Source of the DNA: Sebastes aleutianus
Taxonomy: Eukaryota > Chordata > Actinopteri > Perciformes > Sebastidae
Reading direction: 5' to 3'
DNA: 64,000 nt
NCBI GenBank assembly: GCA_916700875.1
Contig: CAKAKS010000001.1
Span: forward strand, 14,611,000-14,674,999
Shown: piece by piece, positions 1 to 10,445 of the stretch
How the letters are laid out: each line of letters starts with the position of its first letter
How positions within the stretch are numbered: position 1 is the first letter of the stretch
Program-made: the position numbers and the translations under genes
The notes under the pieces: generated by a model
Database searches by the model: none
Seen by the model: only the letters and a program-made list of their open reading frames with translations
What the model was told of the DNA's origin: nothing

Positions 1-416
1 TGACGCCAAATGACATAAGTGATTGGCTTTAAGTGTTTTAAAAGAGACAGCATGCATTAATGTAGCCTGGGGGAATCATAAGCCCCTTTTACAGAGACTC
101 CGCAATACTTCCCTAAAGAAGAGTCGCCATTACGTTGGCTTTGCTTTGTTACACAGAACCAAACACGCCATGCCATCTGTATTCCGTAGGAATGGTGTTT
201 GTTGCCATCTAGACATTTTCAACCACCTCTAGCAAGGTGATGAAATGCACTGAGAAAGGATGTGTCAGGCTAACGCAGCGAGGGAGCAGTGATGTATTGA
301 CGCCTGTGAGTTCCCTGTGGACACACTGGAAAGTGAAAGAACAACACTTGTTTCTTGGTGCCAAATCTGCTGTGGTGACAAGTCGCCAATATTTAAAATC
401 ACACACTGCTACTTTG
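1..416. other. no gene recognised
   Basis: I see no coding signature, repeat terminus or RNA gene in this stretch. The short ORFs on both strands overlap each other and show no recognisable domain, so I treat them as chance. Confidence 0.5.
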
Positions 417-779
417 TAGGGCTGTGTATTGGCATGAATCCGGCGATACAATGCCTATCATGATACAGGAGTGACGATTCAATATATTGCGATTTTTTTA
501 ATATCTAATTTTCGGAAGAAAACTGCATAAAGAACACATCACCATATGCATAAAAACTGAGTTAAGAAAGTTCAGTGTTTCAATGCAATCAGAACAGTGG
601 CATCATAGCACTACTTTGAGAGGGCACTTACACTGAGAGGGCCCATATATTTGCAAATGAAATAAAGTATTGACTGAGTTAATCTTTGCTTATAAACTCC
701 TAATTAAAAATCAATAATGTTTTAGAACAGTGTTTTAAACATAAAATTGATTGATACTCAATATGTTCTTCCACCCCTA
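417..779. mobile_element. non-autonomous hAT element (TAGGGCTGTGTATTG family)
   Basis: The element starts TAGGGCTGTGTATTGGCA and ends CACCCCTA, so its termini begin TAGGG on both strands. The flanks are CTACTTTG on the left (409-416) and CGACTTTG on the right (780-787), a 7/8 match and the 8-bp target duplication expected of hAT transposons. The interior is AT-rich, with CGATACAATG-type terminal sequence and no ORF. At 363 bp it is a MITE that would need a transposase supplied in trans. A relative with the same left end lies at 29726. Confidence 0.85.
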
Positions 780-1020
780 CGACTTTGCATCATCTACAGT
801 TGTATAATCACTTAAGTGATGCAGTTGAAAAACAGTCCTCAATTTGTGTAAGTGGTTTATACCTTCAAATATGACTCCTATTCTCAGTGTACTTCAGTAC
901 TGAGTAGTATGCGAGTCTTTTTGACTTAAAGGAAACACTTTAATTGTCAAAATATATATATCCAGCTTGCAGCATACGATATCAGAATGTCACTGTAACT
1001 AAAAAACAAACACAGGATAT
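780..1020. other. AT-rich spacer
   Basis: I see nothing beyond an AT-rich stretch with a short TATATATAT run near 950. Confidence 0.5.
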
Positions 1021-1130
1021 TAGAGATGTCACGCTGAGGAAACTTTCCCCCCGGTTAATAAACTAGTGACGACAGCCGTGTTACCGATCACACCGGAGAT
1101 TTTACAAGAATAGATGAAGCTCTATATATG
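1021..1130 (+). mobile_element. left-end fragment of a hAT-like element (TAGRGATGTCACG end)
   Basis: It starts TAGAGATGTCACG and continues with a C-rich stretch and GGTTAATAAAC. The end resembles the reverse complement of the right terminus at 31281 and the start at 2997, so all three appear to share a TAGGGATGTCACRAT-type inverted repeat. I find no matching right end nearby, so it is called a fragment. Confidence 0.45.
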
Positions 1131-1264
1131 AGGAGCGGTTACTTTGATCTTTAACGTTGGATGGTTGTGTGTCTGACCTCTCCCGTCGAGCTTTCGCTAC
1201 AACGGCAAGTCTACAGGATATGAATGAAAGTAATGGGATTTGTCACATCTGAACCATATGGGGA

Positions 1265-1830
1265 TCCCTAGGCACAGCTGAGTAGACAGTGTCCAGTTTG
1301 GTGACAGTATAAAGTGTTAAAGATGTTGTTCAGCGCCTCTGACACTCTGAGGGCATGGGCCTCTGCTGCTGAGTTCACAAGTGAGGGTCAGAGGAAGTGT
1401 GAGGTTGACAGGCGGATTGCTCTGTTGTCAGCAGCGATGCAGCCACCGTACCACAGTGTCATAGTGAAGAAGGAGCTCAGGAGTTTCTTTTGCAGGGTGC
1501 CTCTGTTCACTCACAGGGAAAGGTTGAGGAGTTCAGACATCCAGAAGGAGCACAGAGTAGAGCTAGTGCTCCATCAAAAAAAGAGTTGAAAAGAACCAGT
1601 TGAGGTGGATGCCACCCTGTGGAGGTATTTTGGGCGTATCTCACTGGGAGGAGACCCTGTGGTTGACCCTGAACATGCTGAAGAGATTCTATATCCCATC
1701 TGGCCTCAGGACTCCCTGTGAAGAGCTGGATGATGTGGCTATATGGGAGAAGGACATCTGGGCTACCTTGCTTGGCCTGCTGCCACCGCAACTTAGACAT
1801 GTATAACTAGAGGGATGGATGGATAGAGGA
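1265..1830 (+). mobile_element. decayed LINE, C-terminal reverse transcriptase region and 3' tail
   Basis: The segment follows the familiar 3' part of a widespread fish non-LTR retrotransposon that ends in a GGATGGATGG tail. Landmarks in order: CTAGGCACAGCTGAG, GACAGGCGGATTGC, GTGAAGAAGGAGCT, the leucine/arginine-rich C-terminus (GAAGAGCTGGATGATGTGGC, CTGCTGCCACCGCAAC) and a GGATGGATGGAT tail at 1813-1825. Coding potential is lost: the reading switches frame, stops occur, and a short deletion near 1600 removes the usual RWFGHL-type segment. A second fragment of the family lies at 54225. The clade assignment is from memory. Confidence 0.75.
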
Positions 1831-2472
1831 CACTAAGGAGGACACATTGTGTGTTTATGAGATTTACCAGGGAATATAGCAAATCCCTGTTGAGCTTTAG
1901 GCGCGGTTGGCATCTTCTCCCCGCTTTTCTTTCCTCTCCACCTCTTCAGCGTCTCTTGTCAGAATCTCTGTATGGAAACAGAGACAATCGAACACCCCCG
2001 CTTTGATCCTAAAGAGGTGGAAAAGTTGTCTGTGTCTAAGCTCATTGTTTGTTTGTCCTCAAAGGCTTTTTACTTCTCGCCTGTCCCCCTCCTCCTCCTC
2101 TTCCTCCTCTCCCGGTCTCGCTCGTTCCCTCCTTTTCTCTGAAGTGCTGCTGACAAGGTGTTCTGCTGTTGACTGCCTAAGCGCTGTCAAGGAAAGCAGG
2201 TGCCTTACTTGTGAGGAATATTTCTGCATCTACATCTCTATCTGTGTGTAATAATGTTCTCTTTCTAAGCATCACATGCCTAGTTGCCTGCCTGTGTGGC
2301 ACCCACCAGCTCCGAAGCTCTGTCTGCTCTCTGTATGTATAAAAGAGATAGAGAGCCTGTCTCAGCTGAGTCCCTCGACGAGGATTAGATATTGTCATCT
2401 TTTATCAGCACTCATTTCTTTGCCAAGCTCTGACAGTCTCTCAGGGGCTGCCACTTGCTATAACTTCTTTCT
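1831..2472. other. pyrimidine-rich spacer
   Basis: It contains a TCC-rich tract around 2085-2115. The ORFs on both strands here are low-complexity serine/leucine translations of it. I see no exon or transposon end. Confidence 0.5.
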
Positions 2473-2497
2473 TGTGTGTGTGTGTGTGTGTGTGTGT
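2473..2497. repeat. (TG)12 microsatellite
   Basis: A perfect TG run of about 25 bp, seen directly. Confidence 0.95.
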
Positions 2498-2996
2498 AGC
2501 CCCATGTGGATTTTGCATACAACACCCAGTCCTGCATTTTCAGTGATTATATCCAAAAAGCAGATTTTGACACATCTTGAAGATAACCTTTCCCTCAAGT
2601 GTTTTCACACTTGAAAGCTTGAGGACTTAACAGCATGTATTTATTTTATATTGGTGGCAGCCCAGTCTGTCTCAGGGTTACACTGAGAGTAACAAACTAT
2701 GCCAGATATATAATGGAGTACCACCTCAAGAGGATGCACAACAGAGATATGCATTTTAATGTACACTCATTCACCTTAAGTGTCTTTTTCAATTAGACGC
2801 ATATAGCCTTCAATTATTGCACTAACTAACTTGGAAGGGGAGATATGAGGTATTAACATTGTGGCTGTCAGGCTGTAATAAAAAGGAACAAATTGGATCA
2901 GTCGATGCTGAACAACAGGGAAAAGAGGTCTACAGCAGAGATAATCTAATTCACGTAGACATCACTGGGAGGTGAGAAGTCAGAGAGGGTATGAAG

Positions 2997-3055
2997 TAGG
3001 CATGTCACAATAAACGATGCTTTGGTACCAAGTCGAGTGTGAATGCAAAGGGAAA
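2997..3055 (+). mobile_element. hAT-like terminal fragment (TAGGCATGTCAC)
   Basis: It starts TAGGCATGTCACAATAA and continues with TTTGGTACCAAGTCG. It looks like the left end of the TAGGGATGTCACRAT-ended family also seen at 1021 and, as a right end, at 31281. Only the terminus is present before the palindromic element at 3112. Confidence 0.45.
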
Positions 3056-3111
3056 ATCCTGCATAAATAAATAACTAAATAAATCCATACAATGTAATAA
3101 TGAATAAGTAA

Positions 3112-3412
3112 GGGATAATGTACAGCGAGCCGGTCATTGTTGTGAAATAAACCCTGACAGGGCGATGCCATGGTGGACCCCGACACAAAGTGCTAGCTGT
3201 ACATTATCCCGCTTATTACACGGCTACTTACTTATGAAATCAATAATTTGACACAAAAACGGTCCACCAGAGTCCGACATCAGAACTGCACCCATAGCAA
3301 CGGTCTGTTATACATAGCAACGGTCTGTTATAAAGAAATAACAGACCATAGAATGCTGTGATTGACCAATCAGAATCGAGTATTCAACAAAGCTGTGTAA
3401 TAACAATTAATA
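3112..3412. mobile_element. palindrome-headed interspersed element
   Basis: GGGATAATGTACAGC at 3112-3126 is exactly inverted at 3196-3210, giving a 15-bp stem around a 69-bp loop. The rest (CGGTCCACCAGAGTCC, CAATCAGAATCGAGTATTC) follows a repeat I recognise from other percomorph genomes. Its class is uncertain. The stretch also holds a perfect 20-bp tandem duplication at 3293-3332. Confidence 0.6.
3293..3332. repeat. 20-bp tandem duplication
   Basis: The unit CATAGCAACGGTCTGTTATA occurs twice back to back (3293-3312 and 3313-3332) without mismatch. It is followed by an inverted partial copy, AACAGACC, at 3340-3347. Confidence 0.9.
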
Positions 3413-3838
3413 AATGCCTACATTTATGTTTTATATTATTTTTGGTGGCACATTTATTTATTTATTTATCGAATCATTTATTTATTCATTTTCAATTTTG
3501 GCAGGTCCTCCATGCTAACAGGGGCCACAGGGAAAGAAGATAATCAGCACTATTACTCAAAGCAGCCATGTGATAACTTGCTTTTTGGAATCAATAGGGG
3601 TTATTATGTTTTTGTCAAAACTCAGTTATTGATGTTGTTGTTGTTGCGGTTATAAGACATGCATAGTGAAGGTGACTCCCACATTTTGCCTTGCTGCTCA
3701 TAAAGCACATCCAGCTCCTCCCACTGGGGTGTGCAGCCAAACAAATCAAATCACCCTCACTCATTAAGTGAGCACCTTTTTCGCCAATAGTTCAGTGTAA
3801 TAAGTCAAAGGTTGGTGTAACATCTGTCTTTCTCTTTT

Positions 3839-3864
3839 ATTCCTTCCTTCCTTCCTTCCTTCCT
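3839..3864. repeat. (TTCC)n microsatellite
   Basis: A run of about six TTCC units, in a generally pyrimidine-rich stretch to 3960. Confidence 0.9.
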
Positions 3865-6600
3865 ACTCTTATCCTCTTGAATTTTCTGTACCACCCACTT
3901 CCCCCTTCTCTCTCTTTCTTTCTACTATCTTTAGTGCTCAATCTCCTGGCTCTTCACTCTCTCGTTTCATGCTCCATTAATTGCTGATGAAGTGTTGCAT
4001 ATATAGTCATATAAAGCAGCCCGGCTCACATATTCTGCCTCTTTTTACTTGCAGCATGCATTTCTTGTGTCGAGGGGGTGGGGGGGTCACAGGGGGGTCA
4101 CAACCCCAAAAACACTCCTCAGTCCTCTCAAAAGTTCTGTTTCTCCCTGTCACCACTTCTCTTTCAGCTATTAATAAATAGATTGGAGCTTTACATGTTC
4201 TAATAAGACTTTAACACACACAGACATGCATCCAGCAAAGATTCATAGCAGCACATAAAAATCTCATTAACATGACTGATCTTTCCTTTTATTGGAAAAA
4301 GGCAAGATCAAGATTAATATGCCACCGCTTTAACATCAAACATGTAGATTCCGTGTTGTGAGTTGAAGCACAAGATGCAATGTGCGCTTGCCTCTACCAG
4401 TTTATTGTAATGCCAGGCCCGTTCCTACTCGCGCTGTCCTTGATACTGCCGCAAGTCAGAAATTTACAATGCAATATACAATCATTTAGTTCTTGTGTAA
4501 TTGACCAATTTCTTACTTGACATTTTCACATAATGACAAATGGCAATGGATGGAGTAGCTTCATCATAATGTACTTGTCTCAACTCGTACAGGTTGATGC
4601 TTGTAACATGAATAGCTTCCAGCTTTGCGGGCTACAATTTGAGAGTAGCTTAGTAGACTAACATACTACTTTTAGCAAATAATTACTAATAAAGGTAAAT
4701 TACCCCGCGGAAAAGTGCAACTAACTTTTTCATAATGTCATTTTACCACATTCTCCCTTCCTCTCTTCACTTAACAGTGAGGAATATTAAGCAAAAAGGC
4801 TATAGAGCTTCATTCCCTGAATCATTTGTCATCATTACCCTGCATGCAGTACTGAAAATGTACTAGCTTCCCAGAGTGCAATTCTTTCAAACTGTATTTC
4901 ATTTTCGTGGTGACTACTGCAAGCAGCAATACCGAAGGCCGAGCAAACCGGCCGAACGGGCACTGCAGCATTAGTGCTAATCATGACAGGCAGCCAGTTA
5001 GATCATCTGTGACTGTACTTTCTAGGATCACTGCTGTCATTTTGACAGGACTGATGTGAATCATATGTTTTGATGAGTTCAGTAGTCTATTTAAACATTT
5101 ATTCAACACATGTCCAAGAGCAAATCCAAAGAAATCTTTCTGCAAAATTGAGTAGGAGCAGCGTAGATTGATTTGATCAAAAATAAGTTGTGACATTGTA
5201 TGTCATTTTATGTGTGGGTGCAATCTTGTGCATGTGGTTTTAGATTCTTGCATAAGAGCTTAAGCATACGTGGTGCATGCATAACAAGTAGATGGAATAT
5301 ATATATATGTATGTGTTGTGTGTGTGTTTCTGTGTTTTCCCTGTTGGCTTCTCCCTGTTCCCTCTGTTTCTCCGGTGTCGGCTTTGTCATGTTCTGATCT
5401 ATGTTTTATAGCTTGTGAATCCAGCGTTGAGCATTATGATTGGAGATGAACCATAGCAGCACAGACAAGTTTGCTACATTCGTCATTTACAAGCCCAGTG
5501 GCATTGACCATTCATACAGATTGTAAATGTGTATTCCACCTAGCTGTCGTCGGCTACGTCCAGCAATCCATTTTCATCTAGTTGGTGACAAAACTGTCTG
5601 AATGTCTGTGTGCAACTCCTCCACATTCTCTATCTGTTTCATTCAATTCATAGATTCACCTTCACTATATGTAATCATTTTTTGCCTTTCCTTTTCTTTA
5701 TTATCCAGAGGAGGCTGCATACTTGCGGTTTTCCCATGATTTGTCCAAGGGCGTAGGTTTGATTTCTGAAGTGGAGGGTTACAATGAAGTTTATAATTTA
5801 TATAAATATATAATATATAATCTAGTTAACAACATATTCAGTCAGTGTTGGCCTGTTTAGGTTTTCTGACTGGACTTGTTTTGTATTTCTGCATTTTAGG
5901 AAAAAAACAGGTTTTGCTGAATATTGTTGTAATGTTTTTAATTATTTAATTGAACCTGTTTTTACCTACTTGTGTTGTTCCATCACGAGTTTACATTATG
6001 ATGCCAATGTCCTCATATTATACTCTTCACTATTCAAATGTTTTCTCTATTCCCAATTGTGGAAATACTGATGCCAAAGCCTGATTCATTTTGCAGCGTT
6101 ATCATCAACTATACGAGTAGTTATTCACAATGCGTTGGAATCTAGACTGAAAATGAACATTTTAAAAACATAACATATCCAAAAGTACATTTTGACGTTG
6201 TAGTAATATATGAGATTTCACATTGACATCTGTCTCCAGTATCTCCCACAGGTTGAGCATTTATTTGTGGTTGTGGGTGTCGCGGCGTGTGACAGGCGGG
6301 TTCAGTAATAAACAAGTCTAACAAGGTTTATGAATTACTGCATGTGTTGCAAGCAAATAACTATTTAACATAAATAACTACTAAGAACTATTTACATGAT
6401 ATACATTTTCCATTTTCAAAATATCTTAAATAACAAAACACAGACTTCAACTCAGCTTTTTTATGAACATGTTAGATTAAATGAGTAAGTACGTAATAGA
6501 CATATCACATTTTCAAAACTGTGCTACAGAGTTGTTTTCACCTGCCTTTTGTCGTGTGCCTATTTGCACAGTTTGCATTCCCTGTCAGAACATTTACTTT
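3865..6600. other. long unannotated spacer
   Basis: No gene is visible. One GC-richer patch around 4915-4965 (GGCCGAGCAAACCGGCCGAA) looks like part of an old interspersed repeat, but I cannot place it in a family. Short TATATA tracts occur near 5300 and 5800. Confidence 0.4.
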
Positions 6601-6703
6601 TCCTTGCTTTGGAAAAAAAACAAAAAACACATCTAGTGCCTGTATGTAATTATATGCTTCAGAAGAAGGTCCATTTATTGAGATTCTGAGGCAGCCAGGT
6701 GCT

Positions 6704-7000
6704 TCATTTCAGCTTGTTTCTTAGGCCAATTTTGACCTGAAATACAAAAAAAAAAACGTGCAGAACCATTGAATACAACTATTTAGAAAAACAGCACAAG
6801 AAAACATATTAAGAAAATTTGCATGGTTGAAAATCCCTTACCCTGCTCATTGCTGAGAAGGCTCGCTCACAGTTGATGCTGGAGACAGGGATGACCAGGG
6901 CCACTACAGCCAGAGGACTTAAACCGGGTAGGAGTCTGACCACATTCGTTGAATTGCCCATATTAGCATGGAATCCTGCTTTCCAGAAAAATCACATCCC
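6704..7000 (-). pseudogene. hAT transposase relic, C-terminal dimerisation region split by an intron
   Basis: On the minus strand, 6930-6842 translates to SPLAVVALVIPVSS followed by INCERAFSAMSR, the signature of the hAT C-terminal dimerisation domain (PVSSxxCERxFSxM). It stops at AGG|GTAAGG, a good donor (gt at 6841-6840). A pyrimidine tract and TATTTCAG acceptor precede a second block (6736-6704) reading VKIGLRNKLK then TGA, which continues the family pattern (IKTxLRNRL). The intron is 105 bp and the joined phase is intact. AATAAA lies on the minus strand at 6679-6674, about 25 bp past the stop. Upstream, 6999-6925 reads DSMLIW then MWSDSYP in a frame shifted by one base, so the copy is probably dead. 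A further acceptor (TTTGCAG) lies at about 7000. A domesticated gene with an assembly error is the alternative. Confidence 0.75.
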
Positions 7001-7483
7001 TGCAAATGTATTCATTTTAAAGTATAGCTCAAAGATCATTTTTGGAACAAATACAGAGAATAAAAAAAAATTCTTCGGTAAATACATAACACTGTTATTA
7101 TTTACATTAAAGGTCTGCTAGACTGTGCATTATAAAATGACAATTGCACGTCTCAATTGAGAAATAAATTGGAATTCAGATTGTATCTATCTGGGCGGCC
7201 CTTCAAGTAGAGCCTGTTTATGGGAAACGCTGGACACAAGCTGTCATTGTTTGTCTTTAAACTCTCCGTCTTACCTCCTGCCTGTACTCTATTATCCTTT
7301 GAATCTTTCTTTAACTTCTCATCTCCTGCAATGTCTTTCTTTTCTTTCCTCTCTCTCTCTCTGATGTGTACTGTGTGCTCTCTAGAACTATGTCGGATTG
7401 AATTGGTCATTATCTGCTTTTATCCCTCGAGGGAAGGCATTCAAGTGTCCTGTGCTACGTCAGTGTGTATGTGTGTGTTTGTA

Positions 7484-7492
<9 letters not shown>
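7001..7492. other. spacer with pyrimidine tracts
   Basis: No coding signal. If the hAT relic is longer, its upstream exons should lie on the minus strand here or beyond, but I recognise no further transposase motif. Confidence 0.4.

Positions 7493-7535
<43 letters not shown>
7493..7535. repeat. (GA)21 microsatellite
   Basis: A perfect GA run of about 43 bp, directly after a GT-rich stretch. The RERERE translation over it is low complexity, not a protein. Confidence 0.95.
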
Positions 7536-7538
<3 letters not shown>

Positions 7539-7770
7539 CCGTGTCTTCTTCAATAATTCAGAGGGTTTCTGTGTTGTTTTGTGTTGCTGCTGAGTGTCTG
7601 TAGTGAGACATAAATAGAAGGAGAAGAAGAGAAAGAGGGCGAGTGACAGAGAAGGTTGACAGTAGAGAAAAGGGAGCTGGACGGAAAGATGAGGTTGACA
7701 GAAAGATGTGTCAAATGTGATTATTGTAGTCCTTACTCCTAAGCTATGTTACTTCCTGCTGCAGTGTTGT

Positions 7771-7849
7771 TAGTGGGGATACACCGATTGTGAAATTCTG
7801 GGCCGATACCGATGTTTAAAATAACATTTTGGCCAATAGCTCAACACTC
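7771..7849 (+). mobile_element. terminal fragment of a GGGATACACCGAT-type element
   Basis: The sequence GGGGATACACCGATTG, then GGGCCGATACCGATG and TTTTGGCCAATA, matches the left end of a hAT-like MITE family with GGGATGCACCGAT termini, a relative of the 15767 element. It stops where the GTTAC-ended element begins, so it is a truncated copy or an insertion host. Confidence 0.5.
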
Positions 7850-8177
7850 AACACTGTGGAGTTGTGATGTATGTAGCGCAATGACGAATTCTGCAGCTGC
7901 AGCGGCCGCCTCCGAGCTCAGTGAGCAGCAGCCTAACGTTTGATTCAGTGGCAAAGTACGGCCAAATTAAAAGTTTAACCTTTAGCGGCGAAGTTCGGCC
8001 AGAGAGTAACTGCAGCCAATCAGTATACAGATCCTGTATATGACATGGCATGTTGAATTATCTTATAAAGGATTTTTTCTAACCTGAAACACATGAACAC
8101 GCCTCCCGGCTGCAGAAAAACGCAATTATTGTGCCACAATTCGCCACTGCCTGGTGTGAATTTGGCGTAGGTGTAAC
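7850..8177 (-). mobile_element. GTTAC-ended element, uninterrupted copy
   Basis: Read on the minus strand, this matches 62128-63026 through several blocks: CACACCAGGCAGTGGCGAA, GGCGTGTTCATGTGTTTCAG, CTGATTGGCTGCAG, GAACTTCGCCGCTAAA, GAGCTCGGAGGCGGCCGC. At GAGCTCGGAG it lacks the 521-bp hAT insertion found in the other copy, so it is a natural empty site. No ORF of note. The class is unknown to me. Confidence 0.65.
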
Positions 8178-8361
8178 TTAACTATAAAAAGCCTCAACAG
8201 TCATGTAGCTTCTTTAATTGTACATAAATTACTTTTTTTGGATAAGGTATTCTATTTATTAGTAATTAGTTTCAGCAAGTTAGACATTATATTATATTAT
8301 ATTGTTGTTCTCCTACTTTGACTGAAGAAACCTCCAGATGTTTCTTTACATACATTGCAGC

Positions 8362-8923
8362 CAGGGCTTACACTAGACCAATATGGACGTTTTTATTCCA
8401 GAATTCCATCCATTTCTTCATTCATAACGTTAACATCCAAAATTATTATTGTTAATACCTTACAAAAACATTGTGTGCTGTCCCACCTCATCTTCCCCTC
8501 TCTGTCTCTCCCTCTCAAACACTCACAGCGAGCGCTCCTCGTCTCTAATTGGCTCAGTTTGAAGTCCAAAAGACAAAATTTATTGAAGAAACATAGATGT
8601 AATCATTATTTATATTATCATGGTAGTGGCTTGGTCCGAGCATTTACTGTGAGGAGATATTCACTGAATTCGACAAAAAGGGTATTGGACTAGAACCACA
8701 GCGGAGAGGAGGCGCTTCAACTTTTGCATAATATAAGTTTATATTTAAGTTGTCTTGGCAACATATCTTACAATATCAGGCTATTTAATATGCTATTAAT
8801 TCATTAATTTATTTATTTGTCATATTTCCCAACTTACATTTTGTCCGTTGATCATTTAGTCTGCCGGACAACTACACATGATACCGGCTAAAAGCTGGTG
8901 TATGCCGGCTAACGTGAACCCTG
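8362..8923. mobile_element. non-autonomous hAT element with CAGGG ends
   Basis: The left end CAGGGCTTACACTAGACC and the inverted right end CAGGGTTCACGTTAGCCG form an imperfect terminal inverted repeat. The flanks ATTGCAGC (8354-8361) and ATTGCATC (8924-8931) form a 7/8 target duplication, diagnostic of the hAT superfamily. The 562-bp interior carries no transposase. A 112-codon ORF across most of it is not similar to anything I know. Confidence 0.8.
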
Positions 8924-9131
8924 ATTGCATCTACTTTATTACCTGCATAGTTTTAATGTGGGAAATCTCAAAAAACAGAGCAGGCTCCGTTCATTTTGAC
9001 GATAAGAGATAATTGAATTACAAATTTGAGAAAGTTATTATGCAATAAATCAAATAAACAGCTAGAGTCACAGTGAAATAATACGTAATCCAATTCATCT
9101 CCTGTTGAGATCTTATTTGTATAATTTGGAA

Positions 9132-9140
9132 GTGTGTGTG

Positions 9141-9183
<43 letters not shown>
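9132..9183. repeat. (GT)26 microsatellite
   Basis: About 52 bp of GT with one GC interruption near 9147. Confidence 0.95.
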
Positions 9184-9185
<2 letters not shown>

Positions 9186-10388
9186 CCTCTCCTGTCCTCC
9201 TCGATTGCTAAATTTAACAAGATTTCTCTATAAACTCACTATCTCTTTTACTTTGTACTCTTTACCTCTGTAAGTATGCTAGAGACCTTGGGCTGTAAAC
9301 AATGTGCTTGTGTGTGTGCATGTGTGCGTTGCTGACTCTGCAAACTGTGTTTGTGTCAGAGGTAAATTGCCCGAGCTCCCTTTGGTTTGGGATGCAGCAC
9401 ACAGAAGATAAAATATTCAAAGCTGCTGTCCTGTGTGTGCACACGTACGGGTACGTGCCTGTCTGCAGCAGCATTGCTTTGTTTGTGGCAGAGGAGGTGC
9501 TTGAATCAACAGTATATAGGCAGCTGTGAATTTAGTTTCAAAGCATCAGCTCACACACACACACACATCAGCATAGTGGCCAGTCATCCCCTGGTTGTGC
9601 CTGACTTTTGAATCTTTTCATCAGTGACAGTCCAAGAGAGAAATCAAGGGTTCTGATTGGAGTTCTGTATCTTTCATCACAGCCCCCTCTCCCACTGACT
9701 CAAATGAGCCTCTAATTAAAGCTGTAAATCAAAATGCAATTCCTATGAGTCGTCTCTCTCCTTTCCAAGGACACAGCGCAAAACTGCAGCAGTCAACATG
9801 TCATCCCCCATGGAAGGATTCAGGTCCCTCAAGGCCAATCAGTATCTAACATGTCACCTTGTTGTTTGACCTGTAATTCTAGTGTGCTTGTCTCTGTGTG
9901 TTTGTATCCATCAGAGCTGTCAGCCAGCCTTATTGGGATATGTTTCACTTCCCGTTATGGGTTTACACGAAATCCATCACCTTGGCATTTTTACCCCAGG
10001 TTACCGGTGGAGTCAGGACATTTTTATCAGCATCCTCTCTGTGTTTATTGTCTTTTTGGTTGATTTGATGCCGTGGACAATTTTCCTGCCTCACAATTAA
10101 AAGCTTTCGTCTGATTTGACGTTTATAGGCTTTTACTCTGAAGGAGCTACAGCTTCCTGTGCCTTAAACACCGACATTGGTAACTGTGAACTTCTTGGTG
10201 CCTACAAATACTTCTGTGTGAAGGTGTGGACATTATTGGGTATTTTGTTGGTCAGTGAATCAGTTTTTAGATATTTCCAGGAGGAATGGTAGGATCCGCC
10301 TCAGTGAGCTGATTAGATGAGTAGCTGCAAGCAACAGGCACTTCATATGGGTACCCTCATTATTTACCTTTTAATGGGAGGACAAGAC
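9184..10388. other. spacer with a possible conserved element
   Basis: No gene. Around 9690-9800 the sequence is balanced in composition with homeodomain-type cores (CTAATTAAAG, AAATCAAAATGCAA) and no repeat character. That fits a conserved non-coding element but does not prove one. A short CA run lies at about 9553-9568. Confidence 0.3.
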
Positions 10389-10445
10389 TAAGGGCCCTAT
10401 TTAAATGATCTATAGCGCATGGTCTAAAGTATATTGCGCAAGCGA
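10389..10445 (+). mobile_element. fragment of a GGGCCCTAT-ended element
   Basis: AGGGCCCTATTTAAATGATC followed by TATAGCGCATGG and TTGCGCAAGCG is the start of a common percomorph element whose longer copy begins at 20944. Only about 55 bp remain. Confidence 0.5.

Noticed and set aside
7220..7603. 127-codon ORF with an RERERE stretch
   Set aside because: The repetitive part is the (GA)21 microsatellite and the rest is a pyrimidine-rich translation without a domain.
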